Assembly (NCBI RefSeq): GCF_900101875.1
Contig: NZ_FNAI01000009.1
Span: 240,989 to 304,988, forward strand
Direction: 5' to 3'
Source: Mucilaginibacter pineti
Lineage (GTDB): Bacteria; Bacteroidota; Bacteroidia; Sphingobacteriales; Sphingobacteriaceae
Length of the DNA: 64,000 bases
The translations under genes and the position numbers were made by a program. Below the pieces are notes generated by a model that saw only the letters and a program-made list of their open reading frames with translations, was not told the origin of the DNA and ran no database searches. Each line of letters begins with the position of its first letter. Positions within the stretch are counted from its first letter, which is position 1. Below are positions 25,551 through 35,800 of this stretch, piece after piece.

Positions 25551-26684
25551 ATGAGTGATAAAAGAAGTGCCATAATCATAGGCGCAGGAATTGTAGGCTT
25601 AGCTACGGCAAGGGCATTGGCCTTGCGTGGTTACCAGGTAACGGTATTTGAACGTAATGAGCGTGCTGTTGGCGCGTCTATCCGTAATTTTGGTATGATA
25701 TGGCCCATTGGGCAGGCAACCGGACCAATGTATGAACGCGCTATGTTATCGCGCAGCATCTGGAAAACAATTTGTACCGAAGCCAATATCTGGCACAACG
25801 AGGTGGGTTCCTTACATCTTGCCTACCATGATGATGAATTGCAGGTGATACAGGAATACGTGGAAGCTAACCATACTTTTCGTGATTGCGCCATACTTAC
25901 ACCGGCGCAGGCGCTTGAAAAATCCCCCGCCGTAAATCAAAGCGGTTTAAAGGGTGCTTTATGGAGCGGCGAAGAAATGATCATCGAATCGCGCGAGGCT
26001 GTTGGGCAGGTAGCTCAATATCTGGCCGATAAATTTGGTGTTGAATTTCATTGGAACACCGCCATTAGCGAAATAGAACATCCTAAAGTTACTGCGGGCA
26101 ACCAAAGCTGGCAGGCCGACGAGATTTTTGTTTGCAGCGGTGCCGATTTTGAAACCTTATACCCTGAATTATTTTCACAAACAGCCATTACAAAATGTAA
26201 ACTGCAAATGATGCGCCTGGTTTCCCAGCCGGATGAATGGCGTATCGGGCCCTCTTTGTGTGGCGGATTATCTATGATCCATTACCCGGGTTTCCAGGTT
26301 GCGCAATCATTACCTGCCCTGCGCAAACGTTATGAAGAGCAATATCCAACCCAGTTAAAATGGGGTATCCACGTAATGGTATCGCAAAATCATACCGGCG
26401 AATTAACCATTGGCGATTCGCACGAATACGGACTGGTATTTGATCCTTTTGATAAGGCATTCATCAATACCATGATAACCGATTACTTAAAAACCTTTGC
26501 CTCATTTAAAGATTGGCAGTTGTTGCAATCATGGCATGGCATCCTGCCCCGGATGACCAACGGTGCTACGGAATTTATTACCGAAGCCGAGCCCGGCGTA
26601 ACCATCATTAACGGCCTCGGCGGTAACGGGATGACACTTTCTTTGGGTTTATGTGAGCAGTTTATTGCTGGCAGAGAGGCATAG
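25551..26684 (+). CDS. FAD-dependent oxidoreductase, TIGR03364 (HpnW/phosphonate-associated) type
   Basis: 377 residues of the DAO/glycine-oxidase fold. N-terminal FAD motif AIIIGAGIVGLATARALALRG, the ASIRNFGMIWPIGQ segment typical of this subgroup, and the C-terminal FAD contact TIINGLGGNGMTLSLGL. Family members cluster with aminoethylphosphonate-degradation genes and are thought to oxidise the amine end of (N-methyl) aminoalkylphosphonates. Transcribed with the DUF5690 gene, 3 bases apart. Without an aminotransferase or phosphonatase nearby the full route cannot be assigned. Confidence 0.85.
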   Translation: MSDKRSAIIIGAGIVGLATARALALRGYQVTVFERNERAVGASIRNFGMIWPIGQATGPMYERAMLSRSIWKTICTEANIWHNEVGSLHLAYHDDELQVIQEYVEANHTFRDCAILTPAQALEKSPAVNQSGLKGALWSGEEMIIESREAVGQVAQYLADKFGVEFHWNTAISEIEHPKVTAGNQSWQADEIFVCSGADFETLYPELFSQTAITKCKLQMMRLVSQPDEWRIGPSLCGGLSMIHYPGFQVAQSLPALRKRYEEQYPTQLKWGIHVMVSQNHTGELTIGDSHEYGLVFDPFDKAFINTMITDYLKTFASFKDWQLLQSWHGILPRMTNGATEFITEAEPGVTIINGLGGNGMTLSLGLCEQFIAGREA

Positions 26685-26720
26685 ATATAAGTTTTCCTAA
26701 ACCTGATCGTATATATTATC

Positions 26721-26750
26721 AAAGCCCTTGTTGTAATCAATGAGGGCTTT
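26721..26750. terminator. Bidirectional terminator between convergent genes
   Basis: AAAGCCCT pairs with AGGGCTTT, enclosing a further TTG/CAA pairing. It lies between the FAD oxidoreductase stop and the end of the cytochrome gene. Confidence 0.7.
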
Positions 26751-26759
26751 GGTGTATCA

Positions 26760-27983
26760 TTACTTGCCTTTAATAAACGCCAGTATCCTTTTCGATTCCT
26801 CGGGATATATGGCGATATAATGGGTGCGTACCATATAAGGAATTACCATTTTACCACCTGCCGACTCTACCTTTATTACATTGGATGGTTTAGCAGGCAT
26901 GTGGCAATCAATGCAGTTACTGTTTATGGTTAAGCCAACAGTTGCCGTCATTTTGCAGGTATTATGGTTGGCGTTGGTATGGCAGCTTGTACAACGTTGC
27001 GAGTACGCAATCAGATTGGGCTTTGCCGCTGCATGCGTATCGTGGCAGGTATTACAATCCATATTGCTCATTAAAAAACATTTGCTGGCTTTAAGTAAGC
27101 CATTTTGATTGCCATGCACATCAATTGTTTCAGGGTTTACATTTTCGTGTAAAAACGATGGTTCCTTGAATTTGGCAAGCGTATCGCCCATTTTAAAGTT
27201 AAACAGGGATGTTAAATAATTATCCTTCCCGCCCGAGTGGCAAACGGCACAGGCATCCAATCGCTGTGCCCTCGTCATTATTTTAAAACTGGCCATGTAC
27301 ATGGCTTTTTTATCATTAGGGTGCTGGGTTTGGAACTCAACGTGTTGGGCCGAGGGACCGTGGCAGCGTTCGCAATCAATCCCATAAACTATGGATGCAT
27401 TATCAAACCTGACATCCCTGTTTTGTATGCCGGGGCTTGGCTGTTCGCGAATGTAGGAGCTGTGGCATTCAAAGCAACGGGTAACTATGGGCCGCTCGAA
27501 ATTTACCTTGCCGCTGGCATAGCCCGGGCCGTTGGTCCAGCTATGGAGTGCCCCAAAGTAGGAGATGGGTAGCTCAAAAAGCTGGTCGTTTTTCCAGTAC
27601 AGGTACGTTTCGGCCTTTTCGTTGCCAAAGGTTATATCAAAGCGGTTGGCGGCAACTTGTTTGCCATTGTTATAGGCTACCTGGTACAGGCCGCTGTCGC
27701 GCTTTTCCATCACAATCTTTAGGCTATCATTAAAGCTAAAAGCGTTTGTACCGGGAGCGAAACTGCCATGTATGCTATGTATAGCAGCCGGGCGGGATGA
27801 TTGATTGTGCGGCGTATTAAAGTAATCCTGGTAAATACGCTGATGACATTTTATACAAGAGGCCGATCCGGCGTAGTTTTCACCACGCGGATCGGCCTTT
27901 TTGTTACTCATACATTGCGTGAGTATAGCACATACCGGTATTAAAAAAAGGACTAACAGTACATACAGCTTATTATTTTTCAT
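26760..27983 (-). CDS. Seven-haem c-type cytochrome lipoprotein
   Basis: 407 residues with a lipoprotein signal (LFLIPVCAILTQC). Seven CxxCH haem sites are visible in order: CIKCH, CFECH, CERCH, CAVCH, CNTCH, CTSCH and CIDCH. The first lies close to the N terminus; the other six are in the second half. The pattern resembles cytochrome c554 or NrfB-like multihaem carriers. It should be lipid-anchored outside the cytoplasm and pass electrons. It starts 21 bases after the GH30 stop, on the same strand, and so could be transcribed with the glucan locus. No quinol oxidase or nitrite reductase gene is nearby. Confidence 0.9.
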   Translation of the reverse strand: MKNNKLYVLLVLFLIPVCAILTQCMSNKKADPRGENYAGSASCIKCHQRIYQDYFNTPHNQSSRPAAIHSIHGSFAPGTNAFSFNDSLKIVMEKRDSGLYQVAYNNGKQVAANRFDITFGNEKAETYLYWKNDQLFELPISYFGALHSWTNGPGYASGKVNFERPIVTRCFECHSSYIREQPSPGIQNRDVRFDNASIVYGIDCERCHGPSAQHVEFQTQHPNDKKAMYMASFKIMTRAQRLDACAVCHSGGKDNYLTSLFNFKMGDTLAKFKEPSFLHENVNPETIDVHGNQNGLLKASKCFLMSNMDCNTCHDTHAAAKPNLIAYSQRCTSCHTNANHNTCKMTATVGLTINSNCIDCHMPAKPSNVIKVESAGGKMVIPYMVRTHYIAIYPEESKRILAFIKGK

Positions 27984-28004
27984 ATTACCGGTATCGCTTA
28001 AAGC

Positions 28005-29462
28005 TTACCATACATAGGTAGCTACCGCGCCTGCAGGCAGGCTGGTATTTACCATTTCTGAATTAAATTTAATATTGAACGATTGCGCATTTGCACCTGC
28101 ATTTAAAACTATCAGCACCTTTGTGCCATCGGTATTTTTAAAGGCAACGCTTTGCAAAGTATTTGTCAGGTCCGAAGCTATCCGTACGGCGCCGGGTCTT
28201 ACAAATTTTGAGGCATGAGCAATGATGTAGTAAGATACATTACGGGTTACATCGGAGCTTATGGTTACCGCGCCCAGGCAGCTGTTACATCCGCGGGGGG
28301 TATGTGGGCCATAATTAGGATCAGATGCAAGGTTCCATTCCAATACGTTACGGCTCCAGTTACGGGTTGCACCAATGATCAGGTTGCTGACGTGCCAGTT
28401 TAAATCATCAGCAAACTTGCCATTGCCAAATGTTGCCTGCTCGGTAAAGTAAAGGTTTTTGTTAGGGTACGCATCATGTACGGGCCCCATTGCATTAATG
28501 TTACCGCCATACAGGTGAAAAGCCGCTCCGTCAACAAATTTGCTGGTGGCTGGGTCTGCAAAAATAGCGGTGGCGTATTCCGGGTGGTCCAGGTTATGAT
28601 CATACACAATTATTTTTGTGTTGATGCCCGCCGCCAGGAAAGCGGGACCTAAATTTTCCCTTACAAACTTAGCCTCATCTACAGATAGCATTAACATTGC
28701 AGGCTCATTGTAGGCGTTTAACGGCTCGTTCTGTGGGGTAACAGCATCAATGGTAATGCCGTTTGCTTTCATTTGCTGTATGTACTTAACAAAGTATTTC
28801 GAATACAGATCAAAGTTTTCGGGCTTTAAGCTGCCGCCGTAAAAGTTGTTATTATCCTTCATCCATGCGGGCGCACTCCATGGGCAGGCCAGTATTTTTA
28901 TATTAGGATTAATGGCTATTATTTTTTGCAGAATAGGGATAAGGTCTGTTTTTTCTTTATCGAGGCTGAAATTGGCAAGCGTAACATCGCCGTTTGTATC
29001 GTCATAACTAAAAGCGGCCGCGCTCATATCAGACGCGCCTATGGTAATGCGGATATAGCTGATCCCGATGCTTGTAGAATCGGTACCGAAGAGCTCTTTA
29101 AGCAGCGCGGTTTTTTTAGGCTCGGCAACACTATTTAATAAATAGGCACTGCCACCTGTAAGGCAAAAACCAAAGCCATCAATAGTTTGGTAGGTGATGT
29201 TGGCATCTACATTTAAGGTTGGGTTGGTATTTGCTTTGCTGTTAAATACCAATGATACATTTTGCTTTGCCAATAACTGCTGCTGATCGCCTTGGGTAAG
29301 CCACATAGCCACATCTGATTTAACCGGGACAACAGGTACCACGGGAACTACAGGCGGGGGTACAGTATCTCCAGAGCCACCAGATTTTTTGCTGCAGCTG
29401 TAACCGGTAGCTACTATACTGCCGATACCAACGATGAGCGCGTATTTTATAAAATTTTTCAT
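28005..29462 (-). CDS. GH30 family glycoside hydrolase (glucosylceramidase-like, probable beta-1,6-glucanase)
   Basis: 485 residues. Lipoprotein signal (GSIVATGYSC) and a proline/valine-rich linker (PPPVVPVVPVVPV) precede the catalytic barrel: YQTIDGFGFCLTGGSAYLL, acid/base Glu in DAVTPQNEPLN, nucleophile Glu in NLYFTEQATFG, then the C-terminal beta side domain. Next to a GH16 enzyme and SusC/D, the GH30_3 activity on beta-1,6-linked glucan is the best guess. A surface location would fit the lipoprotein signal and linker. Confidence 0.9.
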   Translation of the reverse strand: MKNFIKYALIVGIGSIVATGYSCSKKSGGSGDTVPPPVVPVVPVVPVKSDVAMWLTQGDQQQLLAKQNVSLVFNSKANTNPTLNVDANITYQTIDGFGFCLTGGSAYLLNSVAEPKKTALLKELFGTDSTSIGISYIRITIGASDMSAAAFSYDDTNGDVTLANFSLDKEKTDLIPILQKIIAINPNIKILACPWSAPAWMKDNNNFYGGSLKPENFDLYSKYFVKYIQQMKANGITIDAVTPQNEPLNAYNEPAMLMLSVDEAKFVRENLGPAFLAAGINTKIIVYDHNLDHPEYATAIFADPATSKFVDGAAFHLYGGNINAMGPVHDAYPNKNLYFTEQATFGNGKFADDLNWHVSNLIIGATRNWSRNVLEWNLASDPNYGPHTPRGCNSCLGAVTISSDVTRNVSYYIIAHASKFVRPGAVRIASDLTNTLQSVAFKNTDGTKVLIVLNAGANAQSFNIKFNSEMVNTSLPAGAVATYVW

Positions 29463-29520
29463 TATTTCAGTTTAAAGGGAAAGCAATGGGTTGTATTTGT
29501 GATTTGTAGCAGGTGTAAGT

Positions 29521-30384
29521 TTATTTGTCGGATGTGATCATTTTATAGAAGTGCACGTAATCTACCTGCATTGCAACAGGGAAAATGGTATCGTCAACGC
29601 CCTGTACACCACCCCAGTTACCACCGATGGCCACATTAAGCATCATGTGGAAGGGTTTGTCAAACGGCCATGTGCTAAAGCCTTTGCCTTCGTTTGCAAA
29701 AGTAAATACCAGCGTATTATCATAGTATCCTTTAACAGCATCTGGTGTCCAGTCTACCCGGTAAAGGTGAAAATCTGAAGAAACAGTTGGGATATTTAAG
29801 GTGCTGGTTTTGGAATTGCCGCCGTTGTTAACCTGGTCATGAATGCTAAAATGTACGTTACCCTGGTCGTACCCTACGTGTTCCATAATATCAATTTCGC
29901 CGCTGTTGGGCCAGCTGCCATAAGCGTAATCATTGGGCAGCATCCAAATGGCAGGCCATGTACCCCTGCCGGCGGGTAGTTTTGCCTTTATCTCGATACG
30001 GCCGTACAGCATATCGCTGCTGAATTTTGACGCCATGCGTGATGATGTATATTTCATCCCGCCCAGATCTTCCTTCCTGGCTACAATGGTTAACACCCCA
30101 TCTTTAACATAAGCGTTATTGGTAGTATTGGTGTAATATTCCAGTTCGTTATTACCCCAGCCGCCGCCGCCGGTATCATATTGCCATTTATTGGGGTCAG
30201 GCGCTCCGTCAGTACTAAAATCGTCGGTCCAGGCAATGTTGGTATCAAAGCTATACACCTTTGGCGTTTGTTCTATTGGCTTGAAAACGGGTAATGGTGC
30301 CTGTTTTTTTGAGCATGACATATTGCTTAATAGCAGCAACGGGCATATCATCAGCGATAAATTTTTAAAGATCATAATATACAT
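29521..30384 (-). CDS. GH16 family glycoside hydrolase (laminarinase-like)
   Basis: 287 residues; lipoprotein signal (CPLLLLSNMSC). The GH16 catalytic ExDxxE motif is present as SGEIDIMEHVG, preceded by GRGTWPAIWMLP and followed by FHLYRVDWTPDAV and KPFHMMLNVAIGGNWGG, matching endo-beta-1,3-glucanases (GH16_3-like, with the extra residue in the motif). It should cut beta-1,3-glucan at the cell surface, supplying the SusC/D importer. 58 bases upstream of the GH30 gene and part of the same operon. Confidence 0.94.
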   Translation of the reverse strand: MYIMIFKNLSLMICPLLLLSNMSCSKKQAPLPVFKPIEQTPKVYSFDTNIAWTDDFSTDGAPDPNKWQYDTGGGGWGNNELEYYTNTTNNAYVKDGVLTIVARKEDLGGMKYTSSRMASKFSSDMLYGRIEIKAKLPAGRGTWPAIWMLPNDYAYGSWPNSGEIDIMEHVGYDQGNVHFSIHDQVNNGGNSKTSTLNIPTVSSDFHLYRVDWTPDAVKGYYDNTLVFTFANEGKGFSTWPFDKPFHMMLNVAIGGNWGGVQGVDDTIFPVAMQVDYVHFYKMITSDK

Positions 30385-30431
30385 GGTACAAAGGCTGCTT
30401 GGGTTAGCAAGCAGCCTTTAATGTTTATAGA

Positions 30432-31295
30432 TTAGTTTGTTCCCCTAAACTCTACCTTGGTAAACGAAATACCGGTTACCCCAAGATTGGAGCCCCCGCT
30501 TTTTATTACCAGATACACTTTTCCGCTGGTTGGAAAAGAGAATACGTTCTTACTATCAACCCCTGAACATGACAGGGCAGAAAGCTTACCGCTGAAAGCA
30601 GTTTTTCCGCAGCCGGCCCATGTATTCAGGGAGATCAATTTGTTTGACGAAGGATAGTCGACCCCGTTTTGAGGTACCTTGGTATCAACGTATACTTCAA
30701 ACCAGGTATCGGTGGCGCCGCTGCCAGAAACCAGCATATCAACCTTGTATTTTTTACCACCAATAATATCAATTGCCTGTGCAACCGCAGCATGACCGCC
30801 ATTCCCGCCTATTGCAACCATCTTACCATCGCTGATAGACATGGTTACGCCTGCCGAAAAGGTTAAATGTGTCCAGTAGGCATCGTCAGAAGCAGCCATA
30901 TTGCCGCCCAATACCAGGTTACCTGCAACAGGATCTGATGTGGCAACGGTTATATCCTGCGATGCGGTTTTTTGTGTACCACCTTTGCCAACCGTGGTAA
31001 GTGTAATGGTATACTTGCCGGCATCAGGATAAAACACGGTATCTGTGGCTTTACCAACTGCCGAGCCCGCACCATCGCCCAAATCCCATTTTACAGCTAA
31101 TACACCTGTTTCATCCGCTTTTAAAACGTAGTAGTTTGCCTTATTGGCAACCGGCGTTACTGTAAATGACGCATTAAGGTTGGGTGACGACAAGCCATTA
31201 CCATCGCCAAATTTCTCGGGTTTACAACCCGCATATATACCTACAGCTACAATTCCGGTAGCTACTAAGTAGGTTTTTATTGAGTTTAATTTCAT
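30432..31295 (-). CDS. PKD-domain surface lipoprotein, probable glycan-binding protein
   Basis: 287 residues. Lipoprotein signal (GIVAVGIYAGC), an N-terminal PKD domain (LAVKWDLGDGAG and FYPDAGKYTITLTTVGKGG) and a C-terminal beta-sandwich of about 150 residues (GGKKYKVDMLVSGSGAT, YLVIKSGGSNLGVTGISF) that looks like a carbohydrate-binding module. Its place between susD and the glucanases matches the SusE/SusF or surface glycan-binding position. No catalytic motif is seen. Confidence 0.85.
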   Translation of the reverse strand: MKLNSIKTYLVATGIVAVGIYAGCKPEKFGDGNGLSSPNLNASFTVTPVANKANYYVLKADETGVLAVKWDLGDGAGSAVGKATDTVFYPDAGKYTITLTTVGKGGTQKTASQDITVATSDPVAGNLVLGGNMAASDDAYWTHLTFSAGVTMSISDGKMVAIGGNGGHAAVAQAIDIIGGKKYKVDMLVSGSGATDTWFEVYVDTKVPQNGVDYPSSNKLISLNTWAGCGKTAFSGKLSALSCSGVDSKNVFSFPTSGKVYLVIKSGGSNLGVTGISFTKVEFRGTN

Positions 31296-31318
31296 TGTAA
31301 ATAATTTAAACAGTTAAA

Positions 31319-32866
31319 TTAAAGGGTACCGCCGTACTCTTTGCTTTGCTTCAGTTTAGTAGCATTCAAATCATTAAGCGGGATGGGTAAAATTTCGTTT
31401 CTGCCGGCTTTAAAGCCTTTGTAGCCAAGTACGGCTGCTGCATCGCCCCAGCGTACCAGGTCAAACCAGCGGTGGCCTTCGGCGGCAAGTTCTGCGCGTC
31501 TTTCGGTTTTAATATTGGCCATGGTTGCAGCAAGTGGGTGCGTTTTTCCGTCGTTATAAGCACGGGTGTGTACGGCAGTCATTAATGCAGCAGCACGGGT
31601 TAAATCGCCGCCACCGGATATAAGGGCTTCTGCCTCCATCAGGTAAGTATCGGCCAAACGGATCTCATACATATTTTGCGGATAGTTTAAAACCGGCTCG
31701 CCGCCACCTGTAGTTTTGTCTTTAGCATGCCCGGCAAACTTATTTATGAAAAACCCGGTGTTATCATAACCTGCCACATAATCTGCAATACCAGCTGCTT
31801 TTAAGCTATCAAGGTTGGCTACGGTTGCAAAGTTTCGCGGGTCGTTATGGATAAAATCGAAGAAGTTTTTTGTGAACGGAATAAAGCTATAGCCAGAAAT
31901 ATAATCTGGCGCATCGGCTGTTTTTGTCACATAGCCACGAGGGCCTACCATGATATTTAAAAGGTTACCCTCGGTACAGGCAGCGCAATCCCATGTTCCT
32001 GCCGATTTTGACGAATGGCCTATTTCCAGTATTGATTCAGAATTGAATTTATTCTGAACTTTCCACAGGTCGGCAAAACTTGTAAGCAATTTGTAGCCGT
32101 ATGTTGAGTTGGCTTGCCCTGGGGTACCGTTTACCTCCGCAAATTGAGCTGCAGCTTCGGTATATTTTTTATCAAAAAGATAAATCTTACCTAATAATGC
32201 GTGTACTGTACCCATTGTAAACCTGCCGCCATCGGTGGCCACATTTACCGTATTGGGTATGTTTTTAGCGGCAATAACTGCTTTCAGGTCATTTTCAATT
32301 TGGGTATAAACTTCGGCAGGGGGTACTTGAAGTACGTCATTTATCGCATCTGAAGGCACTTCTTTTAAGATCAGCGGAATGTTTTTAAACATACGCACCA
32401 AATCAAAATAGAAATATGCACGCAACGCCAGCGCTTCATCACTGTAGCGGGCTTTTAACCCTGCATCCATAGGAACTTCAGGAAGTTTAGCCATAATTAC
32501 GTTTGCACGAAAAATGCCCTGGTAACTTCCCTGCCACATTGCAGTTGAAGGGCCCTGGGTGGCGTTAAGCGTATAGTTATTAAACACCTGCAAGTCCGAC
32601 ACATCATTTGAGCCACCGCCACCAGCTACATGATCGTCGCTGCCGCTATCCATTACGTCTGCCTTGGTTAGCAGGCCTCCGCTTTGATAACCTACAACAT
32701 CATAAACCGCTACAAGACCGTTAAATGCTTCGGCTTGATCTTTATAATAATTCGATTCCAAACTGGTGCCTTTTGGTGTTACCGTAAGGAAGCTTTTTTT
32801 ACATGCAGTAACAACAACAGAAATGCCTACCGCACAAATTGCTAAATATTTTAAATGCTTTTTCAT
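31319..32866 (-). CDS. RagB/SusD family nutrient-uptake lipoprotein
   Basis: 515 residues. Lipoprotein signal (CAVGISVVVTAC) followed by the SusD N-terminal block FLTVTPKGTSLESNYYKDQAEAFNGL, tetratricopeptide-like helices (ALALRAYFYFDLVRMF), and the C-terminal TERRAELAAEGHRWFDLVRWGD and NEILPIPLNDL motifs. Surface lipoprotein that binds the oligosaccharide and closes the SusC pore. It starts 12 bases after the susC stop. Confidence 0.95.
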   Translation of the reverse strand: MKKHLKYLAICAVGISVVVTACKKSFLTVTPKGTSLESNYYKDQAEAFNGLVAVYDVVGYQSGGLLTKADVMDSGSDDHVAGGGGSNDVSDLQVFNNYTLNATQGPSTAMWQGSYQGIFRANVIMAKLPEVPMDAGLKARYSDEALALRAYFYFDLVRMFKNIPLILKEVPSDAINDVLQVPPAEVYTQIENDLKAVIAAKNIPNTVNVATDGGRFTMGTVHALLGKIYLFDKKYTEAAAQFAEVNGTPGQANSTYGYKLLTSFADLWKVQNKFNSESILEIGHSSKSAGTWDCAACTEGNLLNIMVGPRGYVTKTADAPDYISGYSFIPFTKNFFDFIHNDPRNFATVANLDSLKAAGIADYVAGYDNTGFFINKFAGHAKDKTTGGGEPVLNYPQNMYEIRLADTYLMEAEALISGGGDLTRAAALMTAVHTRAYNDGKTHPLAATMANIKTERRAELAAEGHRWFDLVRWGDAAAVLGYKGFKAGRNEILPIPLNDLNATKLKQSKEYGGTL

Positions 32867-32877
32867 ATTAATTTATA

Positions 32878-35800
32878 TTAAAATCCAACACTTAAGCCAA
32901 CCAGGAATGTACGTGCCTGCGGATAAAAGCCCTGATCAATACTGCCTGAGATATCAGGATCATATCCTGTGTATTTTGTAAATGTTAAAAGGTTTTGGCC
33001 GGTTGCATAAATGCGTACTTTTTGCAAACCAATTTTATTTATCAGGTTTTTATCAAATGTGTACCCTAATTGCAATGTTTTAATGCGCAAATAGTTACCG
33101 CTTTGAAGGTAGAAGTTTGAGTTGTATCCAAAGTTGCTGTTATCGTCTTTATCGGTTAAGCGTGGATAGGTATTTGACGTTCCCGGACCCGTCCATCTGT
33201 TCAGCGCAGCGGTGGTGTAGTTGGCGGTTAATATATCAAGGCGATGTAAACCCTGGAATATTTTGTTACCTGCCTGGCCCTGTGCAAATACAACGACATC
33301 GAAATTTTTGTAAGCCGCTGTAGCCGTAAAGCCAAATTGCCATGATGGTAAAGATTTACCTATGAATTTACGATCTTTATCGCTAATAGTACCGTCGCCA
33401 TCAGTATCAACCCATCTGAAATCGCCGGGCTTTGCATTAGGCTGAATGGGCAATCCTGTTTTTGGAGATATATAATTATTGACATCGGCCTGTGTTTGAA
33501 ATATACCTGTGTTTTCGTACCCGTAAAATGAACCATAAGCATATCCAACCTGGGAACGCGTTACGCCACCCTGGATATTTTGAACACCAGCACCATTTAA
33601 ATAATCCTGTCCGGGGGCTAAACGGGTAACCTTATTTGAAAGGTGAGATACGTTACCATCAAAACCGAGGTTAAACTCGCCCACTTTTTTGTGATAGCCT
33701 AATTGAAGTTCCTGGCCGTTATTTTCCATATCTCCTATGTTGGCATAAGGATTATCAATAGCGCCAATATAAAAAGGCAGGCTTGGCTGCTGTAGGATGC
33801 CCGTAGTTTTTTTCTTGTACCACTCTAATGTTAAATTAAAATCGTGAAACAATATCGCATCTAAACCAATATTTGTTTGCGAGGTTTGTTCCCATTTCAA
33901 ATTTGGATTTGATGGCGCATTGGGGCTGTAACCACTAATGTAGGTGTCGCCGGTTCCAAAGCTATAGTTCCTGCCGCCACCGATGGTGGATAGGAAGGCG
34001 TTATCACGGATAGCATCATTACCCACAACACCATAACCGCCACGTAGTTTCACAAAATCTATCGCCTCAGTTTTTGGCCAGAATGATTCTTTAGATGGAA
34101 CCCATCCTACTGAAACCGATGGGAATGTGCCATACTTAAAGTTAGACCCAAATCTTGAGGAGCCATCTCGCCTCACTATGCCCTGAATGATATATTTTTC
34201 TTGATAATCATAGTTTAAACGGGCAAATAAAGAACTTAAATGGTGTGGCTGCCCCTCGCTCCCGTAACCAATCCTGTCAATCGCCGGGATTGCAAAGTTT
34301 AAAGAAGCATCGTTATAGTTGGTAACAGGTAAACCATACTCGGTAACGCCCGAAGCAATGGTAGCCGCATCAACATACGCACCCTGGCCCAATAACACTG
34401 TTATGTTGTGTTGATTGATTGAGCGGGTGTATGAAGCAGTATTTTCCAGGTTCCAACTAAACACACGGGTTTGATCGCGGTTATAATTGTTTCTGGAACC
34501 AATGGTAGATGCATTCAGGAAATAAACGGGTGTAAATGATTCGTCGCCATAAAATGCCATTTTTGTACCAACTGTAGATCGAATTGCCAAACCTTTAATT
34601 GGATTAATTTCCATATAAGCATTACCAACAATATTATGCGCCCAACTGTGGTTGCCCAATTGTTTTTGGATGTACGCTAACGGGTTAGTAATTTCCTGCC
34701 CTACATAGTTTGAAATTCCATAATAATATCCCTGGGCGTTTTGCAATGCCGGCGGATCGCCTGCATTTCTGATGTATGGTGCTTTTGCTGCAACCGTTGG
34801 GTCTGTTATAATTACTGGCGTAGTGGGGTCAAGGTTAATGGCGGAACTTAGCGGGCCGCCGAATACACTATTTGTATTACCTAAACCAATTGATTTATTG
34901 TAGGTGTAGCCAATATTCTCTCCAAAATTCACATATTTTGAAGGTTTAAAGGTTGAATTGGTACGGAAGTTTATACGTTTATATTTTGATATATCGGTAG
35001 CAACAATACCATCCTGCTGTAAATAACCAAAGGAGGTGTAATAGGTTGATTTATCTGTTCCGCCAGCTACACTTAATTCATGATTTTGCTGTTTGGCACC
35101 TTTGTTAAATATAACCGATTGCCAGTCTGTGCCTTTTCCAAGCGAAGCAGGATCTGGAAATAGGATACCTTTACCGCCTGCAACGCTGGATTCGTTTCTT
35201 AAAGTTGCATATTGGGTAGCATCTAACAAATCTAACTTACGCGCCGGGGCAGATGTGCCCACATAACCAGAGTAGTTGATTTGTGTACGGCCTGCTTTGC
35301 CTTTTTTGGTGGTAACCAAAATAACACCCGCAGCGGCACGTGTACCATAAATGGCCGATGAAGCAGCATCTTTTAATACCTCGATAGATTCGATATCCGA
35401 CTGGTTAAGGTAACTGATACCTCCATTATCAACCACAACACCATCAACCACCCATAAAGGATCATTATTGTTGAATGTAGTTACACCGCGTACGCGTACT
35501 GTTGCACCGTCACCGGGTTGTCCGTCGTTAGTGGTAATGGTTAAACCGGATGTTCTGCCCTGCAGGATTTGCTCAATGCGTGTTACCGGCTGATCTTCAA
35601 ATTCCCTGGCAGATACGCCTGAGATAGAACCAGTGGTAACGCTTTTCTTTTGTGTACCGTAACCAACTACAACCACCTCATTAAGGCCGCTGATGTTTTC
35701 GCTTAGCGAAATACTGATGGACGTTTGATCGCCTACGGCAACCTCTGTTTTACGGTAGCCTATAAAGCTTACCACCAGCACCGCATTTTTATCGCTTACG

